Below, in pieces: positions 9,901 through 15,463 of a stretch of 20,229 nt of DNA; position 1 is the first letter of the stretch, and every line of letters starts with the position of its first letter. A program made the translations under genes and the position numbers. This DNA comes from Bdellovibrionales bacterium (GTDB lineage Bacteria; Bdellovibrionota; UBA1018). Below the pieces are notes generated by a model. It saw nothing but the letters and a program-made list of their open reading frames with translations, searched no databases and was not told the DNA's origin. Location: the NCBI GenBank assembly GCA_018968995.1, contig JAGWZD010000004.1, positions 1-20,229 of the forward strand, read 5' to 3'.

Positions 9901-10592
9901 TTGGCCACGGCTGCAACAACCAGTCGCGCGTGAGCATTTTCTTGGGTCAAGGAGACGGCACTTTTGCCACGACTCCCACGATTCTGATACCCCCCTCTGG
10001 TTCGTCGGTGCCCCAGGTCTTCGTTGCAGACACTGATTTTGACGGATTCCTGGATCTCGCCATTGGAACCCATGAGGCCAGCCTGATTCTCTACCGAGGA
10101 AAAGGTGACGGCACGTTTTTTACGCCTACCTCTTTTGCGATGGGCGTCTCCAACGGTATTAGCAGCCTAGAAGTTGCGGACATCAACAACGATGGCCAGC
10201 TCGATTATGTGTTTAGCTCAGATAGCGGCGCCAGCTGGACCTACTTGCTCGGAGGCGTCCTTGGAACGGGCGCGTTTTCTGGACCAGCCCTCTACATGAC
10301 CAACTACAACTATAATGCTGCACGAGTGGTGGATTGGGATGATGATGGCCGACTCGATGTGCTGGCCTTCAAGCGAGGCGTGGGACTTCAGTTTTTCAGA
10401 AATAACGGCACCGCCTCTATCTTTACCAATCCAGCGGTTTGCTACAGCTACCAAAACCACACCCAGAATAATGCGTATGTCGTGCCCGCGATTGGCGATC
10501 TGAATGGCGATGGTCTACCGGATATGATTACAGGTGGCCTTGAAAACCAGGCCTATAATAGTTTAGGCGTGAGCTACAACCTCACCAAATAG
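3951..10592 (+). CDS. Giant surface lipoprotein: 15 He_PIG repeats plus FG-GAP/VCBS repeats
   Basis: The frame is open from GTG 3792, but I choose ATG 3951. From there a normal 28-residue lipoprotein signal (MCLCNQRPFFLYGQKLFAAI...) ends in the lipobox LSGC, with lipidated Cys29. Starting at 3792 would place 53 unlikely residues before the signal; 3807 and 3843 are other ATGs, and none has a good ribosome site. The mature protein of about 2,185 residues has 15 tandem He_PIG immunoglobulin-like domains of about 85-92 residues. Each has a GGxxPYxY strand, an LPAGLTLD turn, SGTPTAAG and a closing FTVRVTD. About 14 FG-GAP/VCBS repeats follow, 11 with canonical calcium loops such as DMDGDGRLD. Such proteins are usually cell-surface adhesins or binding proteins; the ligand cannot be read here. 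No C-terminal sorting domain or membrane barrel is evident, so the lipid is the only visible anchor. The gene is divergent from the motor unit. Confidence 0.93.
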   Translation: MCLCNQRPFFLYGQKLFAAIAISLSLSGCFKNNGFDGLEEVSLATTSGSGQQGVFQFSSTGSLLPQAYTGDVYTVMLATSNGTEPVSYSVEPGTLPTGLTLTSYGLLSGMLSASPGEYEFSIRAVDGNGSVATKDFSLKISVPFTFTTRSIPNAVLGSSYSAVLTAVGGTPPYTYAATGLPTGFTLTPSIGLITGNPSATGTATLTVTVSDAHGWQRTGDILLNTVAPVSAIPSITNSTLPNGTVNSSYAGVVTAAGGVTPYRYAVASGSLPAGLTLDTNLGIISGTPTAAGVASFAIRVTDNLNSTTSQNYTLTIASPPAPNFTTTSLGNGVVGSSYAQVLAANLGAPPYQFSIQSGSGSLPAGLTIDSNTGIISGIPTAVGSSTFTGRVTDASGSTGTRSFSINVTAPPPPVITTSSLASATAGTSYLQVITLVQGIAPFNYEVLSGVLPAGLTLDSGSGIISGTPTSAGTFPFTVRVTDGVAATASKVYTMTVALPSGPTITTTDLASGTTGANYIQVLQTSGGTAPYTFSLNSGTLPAGLSLNTSNGTVSGIPTAAGTVNLSFRVTDANNLFSNKSLLLNIVAAASPQIANTSLPDAMVGTSYATVLSGVNGVTPYTYALISGTMPAGLNFDTGSGTISGTPTAAGTATLTFRITDSVGGNSTRSYSLLVGAPSPPAFVTTTLPSATTQSVYAQALNVTAGAQPFTFAVSASSGTLPPGISLNSSSGILSGTPTVAGTSNFGITVTDRVGATATQAFVLVVANPAAPVITTTTLASGTAGTPYMQVLQTSGGYAPLTLAIQNGTLPAGMSFTAGVLSGVPTVSGTGSITFSVTDALGSSTTKNLSLQILQPAAPVITTSSLSAGTQTVAYAQVIGATGGVPPYSFAITEGSLPAGLVLDSASGTITGTPTTAGSSSFTVRVTDTIQGTATKVFSLAIAAPSPPTFVNTTLSGGQVTVPYSQAVLISGGVAPYSFSVSGGALASGISLNSSTGALSGTPTAAGTFSFTVRVQDAASSVATQNYSLVVNPSPYAPLGFSATTLLPVIVNSANSRTINVTGGLPPYSYNLSFGSLPTGMSMNSSTGIISGTPTTSGSFDFTVQVTDNRATSASQSFSLKVVEPLKLTTPSLPGAISGVAYAAALAASGGTTPYSYSVVGLPSGLSSTSSGLISGSTTAQGSYSMSILVTDANGLSVQSALNLFVSTPLTITTSSLPNAGINETYSTTISTTGGVGPFNFTVSSGSLPTGLFLNSSTGAITGTPSPGANAKLGSAAVTISVSDASSQSASRSYSINVSIPPRIIKDIDGRLRTAAVGVQYLDNVKVTGGVGTLTYFASGLPQGLSLNTVSGYITGTPAASNSAGNYNASITVTDGRGFSTTRTKVIKLVASTGTGSFSSTKTGAFDTGVVTPLNPAPASAASTTRSNVQDAQLADMNGDGRPDFVYGIRSTSEVGVALNNGDGTFTNYFYTLTNSRLPSNIYIQDMDGDGRLDVIAIVRDTVSEIQIIKGDGNWTAGCTNQVCGSNLTRQTISAGLNLPQQVAFGDINGDGRLDLVASNDGAVGVFVFVNCGSLTTVSYSGASTTCNNTAQNIFNYYSGPSYVPASPNNKTRGVALVNLRNNGILDLVVTTWDVNRAVLVYQGTSTTAGTFPSNPTTVYNGFATSTAGPIYSTMDIDGDGNRDIVMGGNEGAYVVYGNGLGGFNGYTQLLPSDLAGGFWVKAGDIRGVGCADIVLGSSNSAVRFSTLIYQQTVCGSRSFPSRRVLSTGYSNGIALGNNLFGQGTTNTKLDLVVLSGGNGWANSRFTAYKNNGTSTAYDGTTTNLLTSVTTPVLSSSGPFLFAGGPLYDAYLVGAPNIGDLNNDGYNDFVFKLGGSSNVYLGNASGQFTLVPNSGITTGDISSGGYFSRQTLLADFNADGIQDYASANYNQNVYGSFSVSLGVGDGTFIVSSFLQIDAPTCTSNQGARSIAAGDLNRDGKLDLIIGHGCNNQSRVSIFLGQGDGTFATTPTILIPPSGSSVPQVFVADTDFDGFLDLAIGTHEASLILYRGKGDGTFFTPTSFAMGVSNGISSLEVADINNDGQLDYVFSSDSGASWTYLLGGVLGTGAFSGPALYMTNYNYNAARVVDWDDDGRLDVLAFKRGVGLQFFRNNGTASIFTNPAVCYSYQNHTQNNAYVVPAIGDLNGDGLPDMITGGLENQAYNSLGVSYNLTK
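4137..8120 (+). repeat. 15 tandem He_PIG (immunoglobulin-like) coding repeats
   Basis: The repeats are about 255-275 bp each and keep one protein pattern: a threonine-rich first strand (ITTSSL), GGxxPYxY, LPAGL, SGTPTAAG and FTVRVTD. The first, second and thirteenth to fifteenth copies are the most diverged; copies 3 to 11 are closest to each other. The DNA differs strongly between copies at synonymous sites, so the repetition is visible mainly in the protein. Confidence 0.9.
8253..10530 (+). repeat. FG-GAP/VCBS calcium-loop repeats (about 14)
   Basis: Canonical D-x-[DN]-x-D-G loops begin near 8253, 8404, 8586, 8973, 9525, 9690, 9867, 10029, 10179, 10332 and 10497. Degenerate copies lie near 8802 (NLRNNGILDL), 9120 (DIRGVGCADIVLG) and about 9280-9330 (TNTKLDLVVLSG). 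Each loop is followed by a hydrophobic strand such as LDLVAS. The spacing is 150-220 bp. Fourteen blades would fit two seven-bladed beta-propellers of the integrin-alpha type; the propeller count is inference. Confidence 0.85.
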
Positions 10593-10615
10593 ATCCAGAT
10601 TTTGAACGATTTTTT

Positions 10616-10693
10616 TGGTCGGGATGGCGGGATTTGAACCCACGACCCCTTGCACCCCATGCAAGTGCGCTAGCCAGGCTGCGCCACATCCCG
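10616..10693 (-). tRNA. tRNA-Pro (anticodon GGG), CCA encoded
   Basis: Read on the minus strand, the cloverleaf folds fully. The acceptor stem CGGGATG pairs with CATCCCG. The D-arm GCGC/GCGC has a 10-nt loop. The anticodon stem CTTGC/GCAAG encloses loop ATGGGGT, giving anticodon GGG. The variable loop has 5 nt, and the T-arm GTGGG/CCCGC holds TTCAAAT. Discriminator A is followed directly by an encoded CCA. It reads the CCC and CCU proline codons. The gene is convergent with the giant lipoprotein gene (23 bp apart), and a promoter lies just upstream. Confidence 0.97.
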
Positions 10694-10711
10694 ACCGATC
10701 AGGAAGGCCTG

Positions 10712-10740
10712 AAACTAGAAAATTCCGTTTCGAGAGTCAA
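10712..10740 (-). promoter_or_regulatory. Candidate sigma-70-type promoter for tRNA-Pro
   Basis: On the minus strand, TTGACT (10740-10735) is separated by exactly 17 bp from TAGTTT (10717-10712), which lies 18 bp before the mature tRNA 5' end. That would leave a leader of about 11 nt. Five of six bases match the -35 consensus; the -10 is weaker. Confidence 0.5.
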
Positions 10741-10786
10741 ACCGAAACTCCGGGGCCTAAAATGCCTGGTTTTTGCCTTAATGACC

Positions 10787-11686
10787 TCAGATCGCAGCAG
10801 CGCGAACCCGGCGAAGGGGCGTTCTTTGCGCTACCGAGCGAGGCTCGAGTTCGACTAAAACCGAGGCCGCGAGAATCTCGCCTAAGAGCGCACGGTGAAG
10901 ATCATGACCCGATCGATGAAGCTGAATTCGCGCCTGAATGGGGTGACCTGCCAGAGCGAAATCGCCAAGAGCATCGAGCACCTTGTGACGGGCAAATTCG
11001 TTTTCGTAACGAAGCCCTCCCGGATTCAGCACACCCGAGTCATCCAGAACCACGGCGTTATCGAGAGAGCCGCCTCGAGCGAGACCCATCTTTTTGAGGG
11101 CTTCCACTTCTTTCAGGAATCCGAAAGTGCGAGCCGAACCAAACTCTTCAAAACGGGTTTGTCCGTGCAGATAGCGAAAGCTCTGGTACCCGATTGCCGA
11201 GTGATCAAATTCCACAGAGGCTGAAATATCAAGCAAACTCGAGGGCTCGGCAATGCCCCATTTTTCGCCCATTTTCAGCTCCACGCGCTTTTGAAGCTGC
11301 CACACCTTGCGAGAAGCGGCCTGATACTCCACGCCGATTTCCTGAAGAGCGCGGTAAAATTCCATCGAGCTTCCATCCGAAATGGGCACTTCAGCCGCAT
11401 CGAGTTCCACGCGGGCGTTATCGATTCCAAGTCCAAAAAAAGCACACATCAAATGCTCCACCGTACTAATGACGGCCTGAGCTTTTCCTAAGGTCGTCGC
11501 CAGACGAGTGTTCACCACATAATCGGCAAGGGCTGGAACTTCAGGCGATCCAGGAAGGTCGGTGCGAACAAAACGAATTCCACTATGGGGCGGAAGCGGA
11601 AGAATCCGCATAGTGACTTGGCGACCCGAATGAAGGCCGATTCCCTTCCACACCACGATGTCTTTGACAGTCCTTTGTGCGAGCAT
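10787..11686 (-). CDS. lpxC: UDP-3-O-acyl-N-acetylglucosamine deacetylase
   Basis: LpxC is the zinc deacetylase that makes the first committed step of lipid A synthesis, in the cytoplasm. The 299-residue product is full length for the family (E. coli 305). An N-terminal VVWKGIGLHSGR motif is typical. Zinc ligands and active-site residues are visible: His in STVEHLM (about residue 78), then HKVLDALGD with the second His and the Asp, and the catalytic His in RSGHDLH near residue 261. Also present are LPPHSGIRF and the EFGSARTFGF segment. I start at ATG 11686 because AGAGGGG lies 5 bp upstream; the adjoining GTG at 11689 would be too close. The gene stands alone, 240 bp after ruvB and before tRNA-Pro, not beside other cell-wall genes. 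Its presence shows that the organism makes lipid A. Confidence 0.97.
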   Translation of the reverse strand: MLAQRTVKDIVVWKGIGLHSGRQVTMRILPLPPHSGIRFVRTDLPGSPEVPALADYVVNTRLATTLGKAQAVISTVEHLMCAFFGLGIDNARVELDAAEVPISDGSSMEFYRALQEIGVEYQAASRKVWQLQKRVELKMGEKWGIAEPSSLLDISASVEFDHSAIGYQSFRYLHGQTRFEEFGSARTFGFLKEVEALKKMGLARGGSLDNAVVLDDSGVLNPGGLRYENEFARHKVLDALGDFALAGHPIQARIQLHRSGHDLHRALLGEILAASVLVELEPRSVAQRTPLRRVRAAAI

Positions 11687-11878
11687 CACGACCCCTCTGC
11701 CTCTCTATACCCCTTCCACCGCAAGTTCTGTGCCCTGCCGCCCGCTTTTTTGATTTTTTTTTCACCATTTCAGGATGGAACTTTTTCTTTAAAATTCAGC
11801 CACTTAAATCATCGCCAGAGCCTTGGCGGCGTCCATTCACCTTCAGGAACACCCACTGTGACATTTCAGACACAATCG

Positions 11879-11901
11879 AAATCCCCACGACTGTGGGATT
11901 T
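11879..11901 (-). terminator. Weak hairpin after ruvB (possible terminator)
   Basis: An inverted repeat, AAATCCCAC with a 4-nt loop and GTGGGGATTT (minus strand), forms about 9 pairs with one bulged G, 26 bp beyond the ruvB stop. There is no clean U-run after it on the minus strand (it reads CGATT), so termination is uncertain. The rest of 11690-11926 shows only T- and A-rich tracts and no gene. Confidence 0.25.
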
Positions 11902-11926
11902 TCTCAACACCCCCGAGGAGGACCCA

Positions 11927-12991
11927 TCACTCAAAAAGAGCGCCCTGAGGGGCCCCACCCTTCAGGTACGGAAAACCCAAATGCTCATGCGCGAGTCGCG
12001 TAGCCACTCGTCCACGAGGGGTACGCTGAATCAGCCCTTCTTGAATGAGGAAAGGCTCGTACACATCTTCGAGCGTGTCGCGCTCTTCACCCAAGGCTGA
12101 AGCCAGAGTTTCAATGCCTACCGGTCCGCCATCGAATTTTTCGATAATGGTACTGAGAAATTTTCGATCCAGTGGATCAAGCCCCCGCTCATCAACCTCA
12201 AACAAGGCCAGAGCATCTCGGGCCACCTGAACTGAAATGCGCGAAACCTTGGCTCGTACCTGAGCGTAATCTCGAACACGTTTTAAAAGGCGATTGGCAA
12301 TTCGAGGAGTGCCGCGCGCACGTCTAGCAATTTCTGCCGAACCTGAAGCATCGATCTCGACATCAAGCAAACCCGAAGATCGCTCGACGATTTTTTGAAG
12401 CTCAGCCACCGGATAAAAGTCTAACCGAAGAGGCACTCCGAAACGGTCACGAAGTGGGCTTGAAAGAAGCCCCGTTCGCGTAGTGGCGCCCACAAGCGTA
12501 AATTTCGGCAAATCAATCCGAAGCGTTCGCGCGCCTGGACCTGGGTTCATAATCAAATCGAGTTTGAAGTCTTCCATCGCCGTGTAGAGCACTTCCTCAA
12601 TGACTTTCGGAAGACGATGAATCTCATCGATAAATAAAACATCGCGAGGCTGAAGGTTGGTGAGCAGCGCTGCGAGATCACCTTTTTTCTCTACATTCGG
12701 TCCACTGACAGTATGGATTTGGCTTCCCATTTCGCGAGCTACAATATGCGCCAGAGTGGTTTTCCCAAGCCCTGGAGGTCCAGCCAAAAGGACATGATCG
12801 AGCGAATCTCCGCGAAGCTTCGCTGCCTCAATGAAAAGCCGAAGGTTTTCTTTTACTTTGTTTTGCCCAATGTACTCATCAAGCTGCTCGGGCCTCAGGC
12901 CCTTTTCAGCATCACCCTCATCCCATTGCCCTTGAAGCTCGGGGCTAGTGACTCGTGAAAGATCGGATTCAGAACTGTTTCGTCCTGCCAT
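11927..12991 (-). CDS. ruvB: Holliday junction branch migration helicase RuvB
   Basis: RuvB is the hexameric AAA+ motor that drives branch migration of Holliday junctions bound by RuvA. At 354 residues it is slightly longer than typical because of an acidic N-terminal extension (about residues 1-28). Visible motifs are [12 protein letters not shown], Walker A GPPGLGKT (71-78), Walker B LFIDEIHR (119-126), and sensor 1 with the arginine finger in [17 protein letters not shown] (169-185). [18 protein letters not shown] provides sensor 2, and a winged-helix end carries [18 protein letters not shown] for DNA binding. The ATG at 12991 has AGAGAGG 5 bp upstream and lies 15 bp after the ruvA stop, so it is cotranscribed with ruvA and ruvC. 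Confidence 0.98.
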   Translation of the reverse strand: MAGRNSSESDLSRVTSPELQGQWDEGDAEKGLRPEQLDEYIGQNKVKENLRLFIEAAKLRGDSLDHVLLAGPPGLGKTTLAHIVAREMGSQIHTVSGPNVEKKGDLAALLTNLQPRDVLFIDEIHRLPKVIEEVLYTAMEDFKLDLIMNPGPGARTLRIDLPKFTLVGATTRTGLLSSPLRDRFGVPLRLDFYPVAELQKIVERSSGLLDVEIDASGSAEIARRARGTPRIANRLLKRVRDYAQVRAKVSRISVQVARDALALFEVDERGLDPLDRKFLSTIIEKFDGGPVGIETLASALGEERDTLEDVYEPFLIQEGLIQRTPRGRVATRLAHEHLGFPYLKGGAPQGALFE

Positions 12992-13006
12992 GGATGCCTC
13001 TCTTCA

Positions 13007-13663
13007 TTACCGCAATTGCTGCAACGCTCGCCGAACAATCTCTTGGGGCTCGGGACTCTTCAGCTCAGGCGAGCTCTCAGACTCCATACGCTTGAGAACA
13101 CTCACCACATCCGCCTCACGAAACCCCAGCTGCACGAGGGCTTCCTGAGCATCGGAAAACGCTTTACCAAGAACGCTAAAAGAATTCGTGGCCGCCGCGC
13201 GCACTCCACCACGCAAAGAAGATCCACCCGCTGCTGGCGAAACAGCAATCAAATCGGGCCGTTTCTTGAGGGCATCGGAAAGCTCGAGCACCAAGCGCTC
13301 GGCGGTTTTCTTGCCCACCCCAGGAATTTTTTGAAGCTTCCCATGGTCGCCTCCCAGAATCGCTTCCACCAGCGAGGCGGGAGACATCCCGGAGAGCACC
13401 GCTAGAGCCCCTTTGGGTCCAATGCCGTTGACCGTGAGTAGGAGCAAGAACAGCTCTTTTTCGACTCGGGTGATAAATCCGTAAAGATCGAGTGCGTCCT
13501 CACGAACGTGGGTATGAACGTGCACCTCAAGCTTTGAGCCAGAAACTAAGGCGGCGCTTTCCGGTCCCTGTGAAAGAGTGACCTGGTAGCCCACCCCACC
13601 CACAAGAAGCAGAATTCGATTGTCGGTGACATCTAGAATATCACCGCGCAAAAAACCGATCAT
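13007..13663 (-). CDS. ruvA: Holliday junction DNA-binding protein RuvA
   Basis: RuvA is the tetrameric protein that holds the four-way junction open and recruits RuvB. The 218-residue product starts with the typical MIGFLRGDIL OB-fold strand. It has the acidic pin residues in HVREDALDLYGF (Glu55, Asp56) and two helix-hairpin-helix motifs, VNGIGPKGALAVLS (78-91) and IPGVGKKTAERLVLEL (113-128). After a linker rich in Gly, Ser and Ala, the third domain (EALVQLGFREADVVSVLKRM) would bind RuvB. The gene is 12 bp after ruvC and 15 bp before ruvB. The ribosome site is weak (only GAG), so translation may be coupled to ruvC. Confidence 0.97.
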   Translation of the reverse strand: MIGFLRGDILDVTDNRILLLVGGVGYQVTLSQGPESAALVSGSKLEVHVHTHVREDALDLYGFITRVEKELFLLLLTVNGIGPKGALAVLSGMSPASLVEAILGGDHGKLQKIPGVGKKTAERLVLELSDALKKRPDLIAVSPAAGGSSLRGGVRAAATNSFSVLGKAFSDAQEALVQLGFREADVVSVLKRMESESSPELKSPEPQEIVRRALQQLR

Positions 13664-13675
13664 GCGCTCAGCTAA

Positions 13676-14299
13676 TCAGGATTTTTTCGAGAAGTCCACG
13701 CGTCTACGATTTCCAACCACTTCTGGGGTGAGCCCCAGCATGGCTGCAAGCCCACGGCCCTTCCGGCCGGATTTACCTGCACTTTTTTCAAGTTGGGCTC
13801 TGGCCGCTCCCGATCGACCCAGAAACTGCTGCCCATGGCACACGGCTAAAGCAAGCGCGTCTGAGGAGTCGGCCGTCGCAAACTCCTGACGTCCCAAGAT
13901 CATCTCGAGCACTCGCGCCACCTGTTCTTTGTCTGCAGTACCGCTTCCGACGACTGCGCGTTTGACCTCGGTCGGGCTGTACTCGACGATCTGAAGATCC
14001 TTCAGCGCGCCACAGACGATCACTACGCCCCGGGCCTGTCCAAGCTTCAAAGACGACACTGCGTTTTTCGCAAAAAAAACTCGCTCGACTGCCAAAACAT
14101 CAGGCTTGAGGCGATCGATCACTTCAGTAAGTTCGTTGAACAGATCCAAAAGGCGTTTCTCAAGTGGGGTTTCTTGTTTGCCTGAAGTGCTGGCAAGCTT
14201 CAAAGTTCCGTGATCTAGCGCTGTCATCTTAGAGCCTACGACTTCAACACAACCGTAACCCGTCAGCCGTGAGCCTGGATCTACCCCGAGAATTTTCAA
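13676..14299 (-). CDS. ruvC: Crossover junction endodeoxyribonuclease RuvC
   Basis: RuvC is the dimeric resolvase that cuts Holliday junctions. I start at TTG 14299, where KILGVDPGSRLTGYG follows at once as in the family and GAGG lies 8 bp upstream. A longer frame reaches 14359, but it would run into the preceding gene and add about 20 unrelated residues; GTG at 14308 is a further option. The 207-residue product keeps the four catalytic acids: Asp7 (GVDPG), Glu72 (VERVFFAKN), and Asp144 and Asp147 (ADSSDALALA). GQARGVVIV and YSPTEVKRAVVGSG are also family motifs. The C-terminus is Lys/Arg-rich, which suggests extra DNA contact. It heads ruvC-ruvA-ruvB and lies 10 bp after the GNAT-type gene. 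Confidence 0.96.
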   Translation of the reverse strand: MKILGVDPGSRLTGYGCVEVVGSKMTALDHGTLKLASTSGKQETPLEKRLLDLFNELTEVIDRLKPDVLAVERVFFAKNAVSSLKLGQARGVVIVCGALKDLQIVEYSPTEVKRAVVGSGTADKEQVARVLEMILGRQEFATADSSDALALAVCHGQQFLGRSGAARAQLEKSAGKSGRKGRGLAAMLGLTPEVVGNRRRVDFSKKS

Positions 14300-14309
14300 G
14301 CTTCGCACC

Positions 14310-15446
14310 TCATGACACAGGCCGATCGTAGATGCGGTACACTTTCGTGCGCTCTCCACACATCATTTCAAGCGCGCGATTCATCGGGCGATTGTCCTCT
14401 AAAATCCACGACGCCTCGCCCACAGGATAACCCGCAGCGGGTCCGCGCTTCAGGTATTCAGTGTAAAATAAGGGCCCGAGACTGAAGTTTCGGAATGCTT
14501 TCTTAATTCCTAAAGTCAGAATTCTACAACGATTCACCGTTGAAGATCGCCCTGGACCCTTGAGGTTCCAAAGAAGCTTCACTAAGCCTGTTGGAAAAAG
14601 TTTTCCGTCCGGGATTTTTTTAAAAACTTGATTCACATCAGGAAGAGTTAGCCCAAAACCAGCGGGCTCACCTCGGACTTCGGCAATGAGCAGAAGATTT
14701 GGATCAACAATCGCTTTCAAGTCTTTGGCCATGTGCTGAAACTCATCGGGCTGCATTGGAACAAATCCCCAATTACTCTCCCAAGCGTCGTTGTAGATAT
14801 CGAGAATCAAATTCACTTCATCAGCGAACTTCCGCATGTTGATCGTGCGGAAAGAAACATTTCCGTTAGCCTTTAAGCGTTCAGACTGCGCCAGGAGGCG
14901 CTCAGAAAATCTGGAGTTACTATTTACATCGTAAGCAAGAAGGTCTTTGGTCTTAGTGAAACCTGCTCCGTCATAAAGGGGCTCATAGTATTTTGGGTTA
15001 TAGGTCATCATCACCGAAGGCGGGCTTTCAAAGCCATCCACTAAAAGACCACACTCATGATTGGTGCTCAGATTGACTGGTCCGCGAAGAGTGGTCATAC
15101 CGCGCTCGCGAGCCCAATTCTCAACTGTCGCAAAAAGTTTTGCTGCGACATCCTTCTGATTAATGGATTCAAAAAATCCGAAGAAGGCGACTTTCTCATT
15201 ATGAAAGCGATTATGGTTATCGTCCACCACTCCAACGATTCGGCCGACCACCTCTCCACCTCGGAGCGCCAACCAAGCATTCATGAACGCATGTTTAAAA
15301 AAGGGATTCTTTCGAACATCGAGCATGTCCCTAACTGCAATCCGAAGCGGCGGAACCCAGTTCGGGTCTCCCGAGTATATTTTCCAAGGAAAGCCAATGA
15401 ATTGCTCCCAATCCTGAGAGCTTCGAACAGGACGAATCTCAATCAT
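14310..15446 (-). CDS. GNAT-fold acyltransferase, candidate bacterial ceramide synthase
   Basis: This 378-residue protein has the look of a large GNAT-type acyltransferase. Its N-terminus has FPWKIYSGDPNWVPPLR and NPFFKHA, followed by the core strand pair WLALRGGEVVGRIVGVVDDN and a RGPVNLSTNHECGLLVDGF segment. A second half (about 180-378) has NDAWESNWGFVPM and LLLIAEVRGEPAGFGLTLPD, typical of GNAT folds. Caulobacter's ceramide synthase (bCerS), which N-acylates the sphingoid base, is a GNAT-superfamily enzyme. Here the gene lies 17 bp downstream of serine palmitoyltransferase on the same strand. The role as ceramide synthase is therefore a contextual inference, not a residue-level proof. Alternatives are another lipid N-acyltransferase or an uncharacterised GNAT protein. 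Only a weak AGTGG precedes the ATG. Confidence 0.7.
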   Translation of the reverse strand: MIEIRPVRSSQDWEQFIGFPWKIYSGDPNWVPPLRIAVRDMLDVRKNPFFKHAFMNAWLALRGGEVVGRIVGVVDDNHNRFHNEKVAFFGFFESINQKDVAAKLFATVENWARERGMTTLRGPVNLSTNHECGLLVDGFESPPSVMMTYNPKYYEPLYDGAGFTKTKDLLAYDVNSNSRFSERLLAQSERLKANGNVSFRTINMRKFADEVNLILDIYNDAWESNWGFVPMQPDEFQHMAKDLKAIVDPNLLLIAEVRGEPAGFGLTLPDVNQVFKKIPDGKLFPTGLVKLLWNLKGPGRSSTVNRCRILTLGIKKAFRNFSLGPLFYTEYLKRGPAAGYPVGEASWILEDNRPMNRALEMMCGERTKVYRIYDRPVS

Positions 15447-15463
15447 GCGGCCACTTTGTCAGA

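Noticed and set aside
10593..10616. T-run after the giant gene as an intrinsic terminator
   Set aside because: Seven Ts are present (10610-10616) but no stable hairpin precedes them.
10615..11097. Plus-strand frame beginning MVGMAGFEPTTP across the tRNA and into lpxC
   Set aside because: This is the familiar false protein produced by translating the opposite strand of a tRNA; it then overlaps the well-supported lpxC in antisense.
11585..12100. Plus-strand frame running from lpxC through the intergenic gap into ruvB
   Set aside because: It overlaps two strong conserved genes in antisense and has no recognisable domain or ribosome site.
14300..14359. Longer ruvC start at 14359
   Set aside because: It would overlap the GNAT-type gene by about 50 bp and add residues absent from the family; TTG 14299 has a better ribosome site.
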